This document shows positions 10,158-18,619 of a stretch of 64,000 nucleotides of DNA, piece after piece. The translations under genes were made by a program, and so were the position numbers. Below the pieces are notes generated by a model. The model did not search any database, had not been told where the DNA came from, and worked only from the letters and a program-made list of their open reading frames with translations. Source of the stretch: Fundidesulfovibrio putealis DSM 16056 (lineage in GTDB: Bacteria > Desulfobacterota > Desulfovibrionia > Desulfovibrionales > Desulfovibrionaceae); contig NZ_AUBQ01000016.1 of NCBI RefSeq assembly GCF_000429325.1, forward strand, positions 62,001 through 126,000. The letters are read 5' to 3'. The number at the start of each line of letters is the position of its first letter. Within the stretch, counting starts at the first letter, position 1.

Positions 10158-10565
10158 TCACTCCGACATGTCGCCCGGGTCCACCGAGCCTTGCCGCACA
10201 TGGTCACAGGCTTTGCGTATTTCGCCTTTGAACTTCTCGAAATCCACCTGCATGCCGTTCAGGTAGGCGCTCCACCCGGCGCTGGACTTGGCGTAATGCA
10301 CCGCTTCCTCGATCTCGGCCTGGGTTGCGCCGTTCAGCTTTGCCAGCTCCGTGTGGTAAAAGGCGCAGTACCGGCATTTCGAGATGGCGGAGATGGCCAC
10401 CCCGATGAGTTCGCGGTACTTGTTGGGGATGGCTCCGGGAGCGAACTGCACCTGCTTGTACAGGTTCCACTCGAGTTCCAGGGAAGAATCCGGGATGGTC
10501 TCGAACATTGAGGGCACCAAGCCCAACATCGCCACCATTTCCTTGTGTATTTCATCTCTGGTCAT
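10158..10565 (-). CDS. carboxymuconolactone decarboxylase/AhpD-family protein
   Basis: A 135-residue all-helical protein of the CMD/AhpD superfamily. The redox motif CRYCAFYHTELAK (Cys-x-x-Cys with a His four residues on) is that of AhpD-type peroxidase partners rather than of true decarboxylases. A role in thiol-based peroxide defence is inferred. ATG at 10565 is preceded by AAGGAGG, an excellent ribosome-binding site. The product continues in-frame upstream only without family similarity. No AhpC gene is adjacent. It is convergent with typA and shares the terminator between them. Confidence 0.85.
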   Translation of the reverse strand: MTRDEIHKEMVAMLGLVPSMFETIPDSSLELEWNLYKQVQFAPGAIPNKYRELIGVAISAISKCRYCAFYHTELAKLNGATQAEIEEAVHYAKSSAGWSAYLNGMQVDFEKFKGEIRKACDHVRQGSVDPGDMSE

Positions 10566-10749
10566 ACGGGGCCTCCTTGGGCAAGCTGCCCACGCTGCCG
10601 TATGCCACGGATTTAAAGTGGCGTGCAATCAAATCCCGGCAGCAGGATGTCGGGAATAGGCCGGGACCCGGCAAGGCGAAAGAATTGACTGGCGCCAGGA
10701 ACGGGAGCATGGGGGTATCATCCCAAAATGTTCGGATGGAGGTTCCACC

Positions 10750-11058
10750 ATGCACCGTTTCCATTCCCTCTTGGCCGCAATGGCTGTTTCGGCCTGCGTG
10801 TGGCTGCCTGCGCCCGCGTCGGCGCAGGCCATCGGCGTCACAGTGGTCGGCGCACCTGACGACACGGTCACGGCCCGCCCGGTCATTGGCACGTCGCGCT
10901 ACGTTTCGAACAATCCCGTCACCTACGCCAAGACCGCCACGGGCCTCCTGGTGGTGCTTTCTCCGGGGGAGCTCGACGGCATTGGCCGCCTTGACGGTGT
11001 CGAACATGGGCTGACCCTGGAAATTCCCGATTTCATCTTCCGGCTGCTCTTTTTCTAA
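10750..11058 (+). CDS. small secreted protein, paralogue of the next gene
   Basis: No function recognised. The 102-residue product has a signal peptide (MHRFHSLLAAMAVSACVWLPAPASA) and a mature domain of about 77 residues that looks beta-rich and ends in an unusual aromatic/hydrophobic tail (FIFRLLFF). The segment VTYAKTATGLLVVLSP aligns with ITYVRTAGGMSVSTSP in the next gene, and both end with an IP(D/E) motif and a hydrophobic tail, so the two are probably related. The start has a strong GGAGG ribosome-binding site. The gene is the first of three secreted-protein genes in a row; the third is a C40-like peptidase. Confidence 0.75.
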   Translation: MHRFHSLLAAMAVSACVWLPAPASAQAIGVTVVGAPDDTVTARPVIGTSRYVSNNPVTYAKTATGLLVVLSPGELDGIGRLDGVEHGLTLEIPDFIFRLLFF

Positions 11059-11149
11059 GGCCGCATCCCCACGATACGGTCATGCGGTTTTGGGTTTGAG
11101 CCTTGAAAGCACATTCATGCATTTCGAAACGCGCAATCAGGAGACATCC

Positions 11150-11452
11150 ATGAAATCCCTTCTGTTCATTCTCCTCATTTCTCTTGCCCTTGCGGTGCCG
11201 CCCGCGATAACAGCCGAAGCCGCGCCCATCGGATCGCGCACTTCGCAGCCCGCGACGTTCAGCGTCACCCTGGACTTCTTTGCATACCAGGCGTCCAGCA
11301 TGATTACTTACGTCCGCACCGCTGGGGGTATGTCCGTGTCCACCAGCCCGGCCGTCATGTTTTCGGCGACCCAACCCGCCGGACCGCAGAACAACCAGGG
11401 GTATTCGGTGATCTTCACCATCCCGGAAGACGTCATCGAGCTTTACTACTGA
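11150..11452 (+). CDS. small secreted protein, paralogue of the previous gene
   Basis: No function recognised. ATG at 11150 follows AGGAGA at an optimal distance and starts a signal peptide (MKSLLFILLISLALAVPPAI, cut near AEA-AP). The mature part of about 75 residues aligns with the preceding gene product through the TYxxTAxGxxVxxSP block and the IPEDVIELYY tail. Its stop codon overlaps the ATG of the downstream peptidase gene as TGATG, so the two are very likely co-translated, which suggests a functional pairing such as inhibitor, chaperone or partner of that enzyme. That pairing is inference only. Confidence 0.78.
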   Translation: MKSLLFILLISLALAVPPAITAEAAPIGSRTSQPATFSVTLDFFAYQASSMITYVRTAGGMSVSTSPAVMFSATQPAGPQNNQGYSVIFTIPEDVIELYY

Positions 11453-12189
11453 TGAACAAGACAACCGCGCTCCTTTTGCTGTTCCTCGCCGCGCTGGGAG
11501 TTCTCCCAGTTCAGGCGAGCCACGCCGCCGACCTGACCACCCGTGCCGACCAGCTCCTGGGCATCCCCTACCGCCCGGACGGCGTGCGCGACGAGGCCGG
11601 ACGCTGGACGTTGTTCGAGCACCCCGAGCAGACCTTCCCTTCGCCGGGCCTCAACTGCTCCGGCCTGGACTACTGCCTCATGCGCATGATCGCCCCGTCC
11701 GGTCCGCCCGCGCGCCAGGCCGGGCGCGACCGCCTGGGCGATTCCGGCCCGGCGAGCGCCATGGGGCAGGACTGGGATTTCGGCTACGACCTGATCCTGA
11801 ACCTGTCCGAGGGGTTGTCCCGGCGCTGGCTGCTGCCCGAACCCAGGCAGGTTTCCACCCTGGACAGCGGCAGCACGGCCCTGGGCTTCCCGGTGGCGGA
11901 TCAGGCTGCCTGGAAAAAGGCGCTTACGCAGATCGGCCCGGACCAGGCCTGTCTGGTGAGCTTCAGCCAGACCGGGCGGCGCAAGGGCTACACGCTCCAG
12001 CACTACCACGTTGGCGTCATCCTGCCGGACGGCTCAGGCGGGCGCTGGCTGTATCAGGCCCTGCCCAAGTCGGGCGTCACCAAGCTGAATCTGTCCGACC
12101 CGGCGGGCATGGCCCGGTTCCAGGGAATGTTTTCCGGGGGCGACAAGCGGGTGCTTCTTCTCGGCGTGACCCTGCCTCCGGGGCGTTAG
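11452..12189 (+). CDS. secreted NlpC/P60-like cysteine peptidase (divergent)
   Basis: A 245-residue exported protein: signal peptide MNKTTALLLLFLAALGVLPV with cleavage near SHA-AD. LGIPYRPDGV, then LNCSGLDYCLMRM with a candidate catalytic Cys, and HYHVGVILPDG with a candidate His about 110 residues on, give the C40 papain-like arrangement. The central part, about residues 80-150, is not typical of the family. A periplasmic peptidoglycan amidase or endopeptidase is likely. Its ATG overlaps the stop of the small secreted protein gene by one base. No typical T6SS genes are nearby, so an effector role has no contextual support. Confidence 0.72.
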   Translation: MNKTTALLLLFLAALGVLPVQASHAADLTTRADQLLGIPYRPDGVRDEAGRWTLFEHPEQTFPSPGLNCSGLDYCLMRMIAPSGPPARQAGRDRLGDSGPASAMGQDWDFGYDLILNLSEGLSRRWLLPEPRQVSTLDSGSTALGFPVADQAAWKKALTQIGPDQACLVSFSQTGRRKGYTLQHYHVGVILPDGSGGRWLYQALPKSGVTKLNLSDPAGMARFQGMFSGGDKRVLLLGVTLPPGR

Positions 12190-12357
12190 TGTCGCGTTGT
12201 TGAAAACATGATGAATGGTTCCCTGCGGTTCGCTTCATGCCCTCTGGGCTGGTATCGAGTCCGCGCCCGCGCGCAGGGGCATCGGGCAAGGACGTTGCCC
12301 CCAAGGCCCAAACAGGCTACATCCCAGCCCCAGCAATTCATTCCCAAGGAGCATCGC

Positions 12358-12894
12358 GTGGGCAAGGAAAACATGAGCCTGGAGAAGATCGAAACCCAGC
12401 CCGAGTTCGACATGGAATACTACATGGAGATCAGCGGGCTCATGCGCCTTGAGCGCGAGCTGACCGAACTTCTTGAACACTATTGGGACAAGTGGCAGGG
12501 CCAGGTGCAGGCCTACAAGATGGAGCCCTCCGACGGCGAGGACGGCTTCCTGCTTGTCTATCTGGACGCGCAGACCGAAAACGAAGTGCAGCAGGCCTTC
12601 GAGAAGAACTCCCACCACGGCTTCGCCTTCCACCATCTGGCCATCACCCTGGTGATGTGCGCAGCCCAGAGCGTGATGCCGGAGCTCATCGGCGGATGCA
12701 TGCCGCTGCCCACGCCCACCCGCGAGGTGAAGAAGAAGTTCAAGAAGCTCGACCTGGAGTGGGACGACAAGGGCTGCCTCAACCGCATCTACGCGGTGTT
12801 CACCGGCTACCCCTACAAGGGCGGCTGCGAGGACTGCTACTCCTGCGACACCTGTCCTTCCAGCCAGCTCAGAGAGATCGGCAGGATAGACTAG
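12358..12894 (+). CDS. conserved-looking hypothetical protein with Cys-rich tail
   Basis: Unrecognised 178-residue cytosolic protein. A GTG at 12358 is chosen because AAGGAG lies 6-7 bases before it; an ATG at 12373 has no such site. The body is acidic and helical (residues about 5-120). The C-terminus carries CEDCYSCDTCPSS, four Cys each separated by two residues, which could bind zinc or an iron-sulfur cluster. Additional Cys and His residues (HHGFAFHH, MCAAQ, GGC) lie in the middle. It is followed by a strong terminator at 12927 and appears monocistronic. Codon usage matches its neighbours. Confidence 0.75.
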   Translation: MGKENMSLEKIETQPEFDMEYYMEISGLMRLERELTELLEHYWDKWQGQVQAYKMEPSDGEDGFLLVYLDAQTENEVQQAFEKNSHHGFAFHHLAITLVMCAAQSVMPELIGGCMPLPTPTREVKKKFKKLDLEWDDKGCLNRIYAVFTGYPYKGGCEDCYSCDTCPSSQLREIGRID

Positions 12895-12926
12895 ACGGCG
12901 ATCCGCCTGATCATCACGAAGCAACC

Positions 12927-12960
12927 AGCCCCGGCCATCCCTGAGATGGCCGGGGCTTTT
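12927..12960 (+). terminator. intrinsic terminator
   Basis: AGCCCCGGCCATC (12927-12939) pairs perfectly with 12945-12957 across a 5-base loop, followed by TTTT. It ends the transcript of the Cys-tailed hypothetical gene. Confidence 0.92.
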
Positions 12961-13180
12961 CGTTTGCCGGGTCCCTTGTCGGGACTGTACAGCGGGATTG
13001 TGTGTTGGGACCCTGCCCGATGTAATGGTTCAACGCTCTCCAGTGGGACGGGGCTTCTGCGGGGCGTATGCCAATTCGCCTTCCCCTGCTCCTGGTTCAC
13101 CCGGTAAAGCGCCCTTCATGAAAGCCCCCTGAATGTGCGCTTTGATGCGTGCGCCGCTCGAGCCCAAGGCACGTGAAACG
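12961..13180. other. intergenic stretch without recognisable gene
   Basis: Between the two terminators at 12927 and 13181 I see no frame with a ribosome-binding site or protein-like composition, and no RNA gene. Confidence 0.6.
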
Positions 13181-13206
13181 CGAAAAGGCCCCGCAGGGCC
13201 TTTTCG
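13181..13206 (-). terminator. intrinsic terminator of the small Lys-rich protein gene
   Basis: CGAAAAGGCCC and its exact complement flank a 4-base loop. On the minus strand it directly follows the stop codon at 13231 by 25 bases and ends in a T-rich arm. Confidence 0.85.
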
Positions 13207-13230
13207 TTCGACATGAAAACAGCGCGCCGC

Positions 13231-13389
13231 TTAGTTGGCGGGGGCGGCCTTCTTGGTCTTCTTGGTCTTCTTGGCCATCTGCTCGGTGTAGGAGCCCTTG
13301 TCGGAGGTGGACTTGGAGCCTTCGAAAGCGAAAGCAACGGAGCTGAACAGCAGGCAGGAGGCAACGGCGAAGATAACGGCCTTTTTCAT
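13231..13389 (-). CDS. 52-residue secreted Lys-rich protein
   Basis: A very short but well-supported gene. ATG at 13389 has AAGGAG upstream, a signal peptide (MKKAVIFAVASCLLFSSVAFA) is followed by a mature peptide of about 31 residues, and a perfect terminator follows the stop. The mature part contains SKSTSDKGSYTEQM and then a basic tract with KKTKKTKK before AAPAN. Function unknown; the basic tail could bind nucleic acid, lipopolysaccharide or peptidoglycan. It is transcribed divergently from an OmpR-type two-component system 208 bp away, which is a candidate regulator. Confidence 0.8.
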   Translation of the reverse strand: MKKAVIFAVASCLLFSSVAFAFEGSKSTSDKGSYTEQMAKKTKKTKKAAPAN

Positions 13390-13596
13390 TTTCTGATCTC
13401 CTTGGATTAACAGTCTTTGAGATGGTTTTGTCGAAAACTAGGCAACCGGTGTGGGGGGAATCCGGCTGCTTTGCGTGGGAAGAGAGCTACGCCAGCATTC
13501 ATTACCGGTCCCTTTCCTGGCTATTACACAATTGAAAGGCTCTCGAAGGGTTGATCGCGTTGACAGCCACGGTTGCCGGGTCTATCCATCCAAACC

Positions 13597-14280
13597 ATGC
13601 GCATCCTACTCGTGGAAGACGACCCCAAGATTTCGGCCTTCATCGCCCAGGGCCTCAAGCAAAATGGTTTCGCCGTGGACCAGTGCGCCGACGGTGCGGA
13701 CGGCCTGCACATGGCCCTCTCGGAAACCTACTCCGCCGCCGTTATCGACCTGATGCTGCCGGGCATGGACGGCCTGAAGCTCATCGAGGAGATGCGCAAG
13801 AGCAGGGTGAACACGCCCGTGATCATCCTCTCGGCCAAACGCTCCGTGGACGACCGGGTCAAGGGCTTGCAGTCCGGCGGGGACGACTACCTGGCCAAGC
13901 CTTTCTCCTTTGCCGAGCTGCTGGCGCGGCTTCAGGCCCTCATCCGGCGTTCCACCAGCAGCGCCGAGACCACCCAGCTGGTGGTGGGCAGCCTGAGCAT
14001 GAATCTGCTCACCCGCGAGGTGATGCGTGACGGCACGGTGCTCACCCTGCAACCCCGGGAGTTCTCCCTTCTGGAATTCTTCCTGCGAAACCCGGGCAAG
14101 GTGCTCTCCAAGACAATGATCATGGAGCACGTCTGGAACTACACCTTCGACCCCCAGACCAACGTGGTGGACGTGCTGGTGTGCCGCCTGCGCAACAAGA
14201 TCGACCGCGACTTCCAGCCCAAGATGCTCTCCACCCTGAGGGGGGTCGGTTATGTCCTCAAGCCTCCTCGGCAGGATTAG
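13597..14280 (+). CDS. OmpR/PhoB-family response regulator
   Basis: A 227-residue DNA-binding regulator. The receiver domain (about 1-120) has the acidic pair VEDDPK, the phospho-acceptor Asp in VIDLMLPGMDG and the conserved Lys in LAKPF. The C-terminal half is a winged-helix domain (LTLQPREFSLLEFFLRNPGKV ... TLRGVGYVL; shown as LQPREFSLLEFFLRNPG and RGVGYVL). ATG at 13597 begins the receiver fold, although no clear ribosome-binding site precedes it. It overlaps the kinase gene by 29 bases. The target genes are unknown; the divergent Lys-rich protein gene is a candidate. Confidence 0.94.
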   Translation: MRILLVEDDPKISAFIAQGLKQNGFAVDQCADGADGLHMALSETYSAAVIDLMLPGMDGLKLIEEMRKSRVNTPVIILSAKRSVDDRVKGLQSGGDDYLAKPFSFAELLARLQALIRRSTSSAETTQLVVGSLSMNLLTREVMRDGTVLTLQPREFSLLEFFLRNPGKVLSKTMIMEHVWNYTFDPQTNVVDVLVCRLRNKIDRDFQPKMLSTLRGVGYVLKPPRQD

Positions 14281-15649
14281 ACGCAGCACCGCCTTCAGGC
14301 TGACCGCGATCTATGCCTTGCTCTACATCGTCAGCTCGATGCTCCTGTTCATTATCGCCTACGTGCTCCTGGCGGGGGTGGTGCGCTCGCAGGATCAGAA
14401 GCTGCTGACGGAAAAACTCAACGAATACAGTTATATCGAGCGGACAAAAGGCCTGCCCGCCCTGCTGGACTTCATCCGGCGCGACACCGAGGAATACGAG
14501 GAGTCCGAGTACTTCGTGCGCATCCTCGACCCGTCCGGGGTCGAACGCCTGACGGTGTCCCCGCCCGGCTGGGAGACGCTTCCCCCGGGCCGGCTCGAAC
14601 CACGCTCCCTCGAGGCCGCGCAGTGGCAACTGCTGGAACAGCCTGGGGCGGGCGGCGGCGTGTTCGAGATCACCTCGCGCAAGCTGGGAAGCGGGACTTT
14701 TCTCATCGTTGGGGGCGACGCCCACCAGCGCGAGGCCCTGCTCTCGGAATTCAAGCGCATCTTCCTGTTCATCACGGCCACGGTGGTCCTTCTTGGGGTG
14801 GTGGTGGGAGCCATCCAGGCCGACAGGTCCCTTGCGCCCATCCGCGACCTGATAGGCACCGTGAACTCCATCGGGGGCGGCAGCATGACCGCCCGCGTGC
14901 CCACGCGCGGCACCGGCGACGAACTGGACGAGCTGGCCAGCCTGTTCAACTCCATGCTGGAGCGCATCTCCACCCTGATCCAGGGCATGCGCGACGCTTT
15001 GGACAACGTGGCCCACGACCTGCGCACGCCGCTCACCCGCGCCAAGGCCGTGGTGGAGACGGCGCTCCAGTCCAACCTGTCGCAACAGGGCCTGCGCGAG
15101 GCGCTCATGGACATCGCCGAGGAGAACGAGCGCATCCGCACCACGTTGAACACCCTCATGGACATCTCGGAGGCTGAGACCGGAACCATGCGGTTGTCCA
15201 TCGAACGGGTGGACATGGCCGTTCTGGTGGAAGAGGGCGTGGAGATCTACGACTATCTGGCCCAGGAGCAGGGGATAATCCTGATCTGCGACGCTGCGCC
15301 GGGGTTGTTCGCCCTGGCCGACGCAGGGCGTGTGCGCCAGGTGCTGGCCAACCTGCTGGACAACGCGCTCAAGTATTCGAAGCCCGGCGGGCAGGTGCAG
15401 GTCAGCGCGTGGATGGACAACGGACGGGTTCGGGTGGCGGTGAGCGACCAGGGCGAAGGCATCCCCTCCGGAGACATCCCGCGCATCTTCGAGCGTCTCT
15501 ACCGGGGTGACAAGAGCCGCTCCCACCGGGGGCTCGGGCTTGGGCTGTCGCTGGTGAAGGCCGTGCTCACGGCGCACGGCGGGGATATCGCCGTCACCAG
15601 CACGGTGGGTCAGGGCAGCGAATTCGTGTTCAGTCTGCCGAAGGCGTAG
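14252..15649 (+). CDS. membrane sensor histidine kinase, partner of the preceding regulator
   Basis: 465 residues. A first membrane segment (YALLYIVSSMLLFIIAYVLLAG, around 20-42), a periplasmic domain of about 120 residues and a second membrane segment (FLFITATVVLLGVVVGAI) precede a HAMP linker. The HisKA domain has the phospho-acceptor in VAHDLRTPLTRAK. The ATPase domain has NLLDNALKYS (N-box), SDQGEGIP (G1) and HRGLGLGLSLV (G2). The start is inside the regulator gene, so the two are translationally coupled. This domain plan resembles heavy-metal or envelope-stress kinases, but the signal cannot be read from sequence. Confidence 0.94.
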   Translation: MSSSLLGRIRRSTAFRLTAIYALLYIVSSMLLFIIAYVLLAGVVRSQDQKLLTEKLNEYSYIERTKGLPALLDFIRRDTEEYEESEYFVRILDPSGVERLTVSPPGWETLPPGRLEPRSLEAAQWQLLEQPGAGGGVFEITSRKLGSGTFLIVGGDAHQREALLSEFKRIFLFITATVVLLGVVVGAIQADRSLAPIRDLIGTVNSIGGGSMTARVPTRGTGDELDELASLFNSMLERISTLIQGMRDALDNVAHDLRTPLTRAKAVVETALQSNLSQQGLREALMDIAEENERIRTTLNTLMDISEAETGTMRLSIERVDMAVLVEEGVEIYDYLAQEQGIILICDAAPGLFALADAGRVRQVLANLLDNALKYSKPGGQVQVSAWMDNGRVRVAVSDQGEGIPSGDIPRIFERLYRGDKSRSHRGLGLGLSLVKAVLTAHGGDIAVTSTVGQGSEFVFSLPKA

Positions 15650-15658
15650 TATCGCGTA

Positions 15659-15686
15659 TGTGAAAACCATGAATATGGTTTTCACA
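15659..15686 (+). terminator. perfect 12-bp hairpin after the two-component operon
   Basis: TGTGAAAACCAT and its complement flank a GAAT loop, 9 bases after the kinase stop. The sequence after it is only weakly T-rich. Confidence 0.65.
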
Positions 15687-15795
15687 AACACAATCACTGG
15701 TTCTTCTGGCTTGGGTTCGTGGGTAACATGAACGTTTCATGCGAACGCCACTCTTGCGACTCCTGCGCGCTGCCCCAGGTGCAGGCCTGCGATTC

Positions 15796-17280
15796 CTACA
15801 TCGGCCCCTTGGGCCAATACTCCGAACGTTCCCTGAATACCTTGTCCAGCCGGGCCACTTCCTTGCGGTCTTCTTCCGTGCGGACGTAGTTCCTGGCCTT
15901 TTCCATCTGCATCAGGGACTGGCGCGCGTCATTGGAATACACTGCCGCGTAGGCCAGGTTCAGGTGCGCGCGGAACATGTCGCCCGATTCGCCGTAGATG
16001 CGTCCCAGCATCTGGCGCACCTCGGCTGATTCCGGCGCGAAGGTTGCCACCTTGCGCATGAGGGTGAGCGCCTCGGGGTAGCGGCGCTCCTGGGCCAGGA
16101 TCAAGGCGTATTCCGCCGAGGCCACCATGTCTTTCGGGTTCAGCTCCACGGCGCGGTGAAGAAGCGTGCCCGCCCGGTCGAAATCGCGCAGCTTCAGGAA
16201 GAACCGTCCCCCCTCGCGCTGCCACAGGGCGTCGTTGCCGCCCTCTTTCAGGGCTTCGTCGAAAGCCTGGCGGGCGCGGGCGTTCTCGTTGGTGCGGCCA
16301 AGGGCCATGGCCAGCCCCAGGCGGTCCAGCCGGGTCATGGAGGAGCCCTTTTTCCCGTAATAGGCGATGGCGGCGGCGGGGTCGCCGTAGCGGGCGCGGA
16401 TGATGGTCTGCACGCGCAGGAAACGCTCGTCGCGGTCCGGGCGCGACACCACGTCCTTGGGCATGCGGCTCACGCGCTCGGACAGGTAGCCGATGCGCTC
16501 GGTGATGTCCGGGTGGGTGGACAGATAGGCCGGGATGGATCCGTATCCCTTGAAGATCTTCATGCGCTGCATCACGTCGAAGGCCTGGGGCAGCCCGCGC
16601 GGCGGGTATCCCGCCGAGGAGAGGTAGTTCATGCCCACCTCGTCGGCCTCGCGTTCGTCGTCGCGCGAGTAATTGAGCATGGCCTGCGTGGCTGCGGCCT
16701 GGGAGCCCATCATCATGGCTCCGGCGGCGTCGCGCTGTCCGGTGGCCGCGCCCAGGGCGAACCCCGCCAGCACGCCCAGGATGGAGGCGATGCTCAGGAT
16801 GCGTCCCTGCTCCACGCGCTTGGCGATGTGGCGCTGGGTGACGTGGGCCAGTTCGTGGGCCAGCACGCCCGCCACCTCGGAATCGTGGTTCATGTTGAGC
16901 ATGAGGCCCGTGAACACGAAGACGTAGCCGCCGGGAGCGGCAAAGGCGTTGATGGCGTTGTCCTGCACCACGGCCACGCTGAACGGGAAGGGCTGGGGCG
17001 GCATCTGCCTGGCCAGCCGGTCCACCACGTCGCGGGCGTAATCCACGACCTCGGAGTCCTCGATCATGGGGAGCTTGGAGCGGATGAGCACGTTGAACTT
17101 GTCGCCGAGTTCCTTCTCTTCCTTGATCCCGAAGTTGAAATAGCTGGCGTTGGCCGGGGTCACGGACAGGGGCGAAGGCGCGATCAGCGTCATGGCCAGG
17201 ATGAGCGCTAGGGCGCGGGCCAGGGTGCGGACCAGATTGCGCAGCACGTTCTGGACGGTGATGGAAAAGCGTCGCGGCAT
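15796..17280 (-). CDS. M48-family periplasmic metalloprotease with TPR domain (BepA/YfgC-like)
   Basis: 494 residues. An N-terminal signal or anchor segment (LARALALILAMTLIAPSPL) is followed by an M48 peptidase domain with the zinc motif HELAHVTQRH, the third ligand Glu in EREADEVGMNYL, and the family segment AFAAPGGYVFVFTGL. The C-terminal ~170 residues form TPR helices (DRLGLAMALGRTNENARARQ, FDRAGTLLHRAVELNPKD). This layout matches BepA, which chaperones or degrades outer-membrane assembly substrates such as LptD in Gram-negative bacteria. A single-gene unit, with 258 bp to the next gene upstream. Confidence 0.9.
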   Translation of the reverse strand: MPRRFSITVQNVLRNLVRTLARALALILAMTLIAPSPLSVTPANASYFNFGIKEEKELGDKFNVLIRSKLPMIEDSEVVDYARDVVDRLARQMPPQPFPFSVAVVQDNAINAFAAPGGYVFVFTGLMLNMNHDSEVAGVLAHELAHVTQRHIAKRVEQGRILSIASILGVLAGFALGAATGQRDAAGAMMMGSQAAATQAMLNYSRDDEREADEVGMNYLSSAGYPPRGLPQAFDVMQRMKIFKGYGSIPAYLSTHPDITERIGYLSERVSRMPKDVVSRPDRDERFLRVQTIIRARYGDPAAAIAYYGKKGSSMTRLDRLGLAMALGRTNENARARQAFDEALKEGGNDALWQREGGRFFLKLRDFDRAGTLLHRAVELNPKDMVASAEYALILAQERRYPEALTLMRKVATFAPESAEVRQMLGRIYGESGDMFRAHLNLAYAAVYSNDARQSLMQMEKARNYVRTEEDRKEVARLDKVFRERSEYWPKGPM

Positions 17281-17538
17281 GGCCTTGTGTATAAACCCTT
17301 TGGTGCTGTTGGCAACCGGGGGGAGTGGGGTTTCCTCGGAGTGTAGCCGCTTTGGCGCCGGGATTGGTTACACGCGCGGCGAAGTGTTCTGCCAAACGAG
17401 CTCTGACTTGTCCTGCGTGTCCTGGGTACTCTGTCGCCAGATTCAGCTAGTCGCCCTGATCGTCGGAGGTGAGGGCATGCGCCCACCTCCGAAGTGGATA
17501 CCATGGCTGACTACGCGATCAGAAGTGCAGACGAGTGC

Positions 17539-18546
17539 TCACTGACCGTCATCGAGTATCTCCAGGAAAATAAGGGTTTGGTTCAGAAGCTGCGCAGCGA
17601 TTTCACCAAAGGTGACGGGGCCGGAAAACGGATCGGTGGTTTTGCCCTCCAGCCCGGAATAGAGGTAGTTCAGGATGCAGTTGCATGAGAATACGACCTT
17701 ATCCTCCGTGATCTGTTGTTTTGTGCCCAAGTGCTCCTTGAATGCTGTTTCGTAATTGGAGACAGGGCGGGCGTGCTTGTAGACAACGTCTTTGAATACT
17801 GGAGCATAAAACGTCACTTCTTCAGATACGTCGTCAACGTTCTGGAAGCTGGTGTTAGCCATGATGCCGTTATAGTTGGCCACAAGCGGGAGCTTGGTGT
17901 CGAGTCTGTTTTGAGTGATGTATGCTGCGAGATTGTCCTTTTCTCCGTTGACGAAAACAACCCTGGCGGAAAAACCGTCAACCGGAAATGTCAGGCTGTC
18001 TCCGTCGCCTTGTTCGAAAAGATTGATGATGCCCAACTTGGCCGCTTTCCCAGGGATCAAATCCGCATGGAGCACGAGCGCCCCTTCGCTAAAGGCCGCG
18101 CCGGTCGTGCCGTTGTAGACTTTCGGGGTGATCTCGCCCAACTCGTCCAGGTGAACGCCGGATATCCACCCCACAAGAGGGCGTTTGCCGAAGTCTTGAT
18201 AGCGGGGGGCGTTCAAGGCGAAAGCCAGGTGCGCGATGCTGCGGGCAGGGATGATGATGAAGCTGAATGAGTGGTCCGCCCCATCCGTGAATACCTTGGA
18301 CAAATTGTTGTGATCGTAACGGACGATCTCCATGGTCTCAACCACGTCGCTTATGTCCGTGGCGAAAAGAGCCGTGCGGGACATCATGCCGCCCTGGTCG
18401 TGGGTGATGAAATAGGGGATCGTTCCGCCTATCCAGTTGCCCTTGGGAAGTTTGCGCAGCACATTCTCATCTCCGGCCAGAAGCAGCTTGTGTCCCTCTT
18501 CGATTATCGCCCTTGCCTGTGCGACGGTAAGGATGCATTGCCTCAT
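17539..18546 (-). CDS. uncharacterised protein of the signalling operon
   Basis: 335 residues with no function I can name with confidence. It begins MRQCILTVAQARAIIEEGH and contains LPKGNWIGGTIPYFITHDQGG, which I associate with an uncharacterised family found beside signalling genes. Small hydrophobic sheets such as FSFIIIPARSIAHLAFALNA suggest an alpha/beta cytosolic ligand-binding protein. GGAGG precedes the ATG at 18546; the longer frame to 18648 lacks such a site. It is the last gene of an AT-rich operon that encodes a PAS kinase and two response regulators, so it may be the output or a sensory partner. Confidence 0.7.
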   Translation of the reverse strand: MRQCILTVAQARAIIEEGHKLLLAGDENVLRKLPKGNWIGGTIPYFITHDQGGMMSRTALFATDISDVVETMEIVRYDHNNLSKVFTDGADHSFSFIIIPARSIAHLAFALNAPRYQDFGKRPLVGWISGVHLDELGEITPKVYNGTTGAAFSEGALVLHADLIPGKAAKLGIINLFEQGDGDSLTFPVDGFSARVVFVNGEKDNLAAYITQNRLDTKLPLVANYNGIMANTSFQNVDDVSEEVTFYAPVFKDVVYKHARPVSNYETAFKEHLGTKQQITEDKVVFSCNCILNYLYSGLEGKTTDPFSGPVTFGEIAAQLLNQTLIFLEILDDGQ

Positions 18547-18619
18547 GGTTCCTCCAGTCAGAAAATGATGGCGTATGTCCGCATTTGTCAGAGTTTGGTT
18601 TGTTTCGCCTGGTTCCGTC

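Noticed and set aside
11452-12189. T6SS amidase effector with immunity proteins
   Set aside because: All three products carry Sec signal peptides and no T6SS genes are nearby; the effector family motifs are not seen.
15729-15898. Small Cys-containing frame MNVSCERHSCDSC...
   Set aside because: Runs into the M48 protease gene on the opposite strand, has no ribosome-binding site, and loses protein-like composition after 20 residues.
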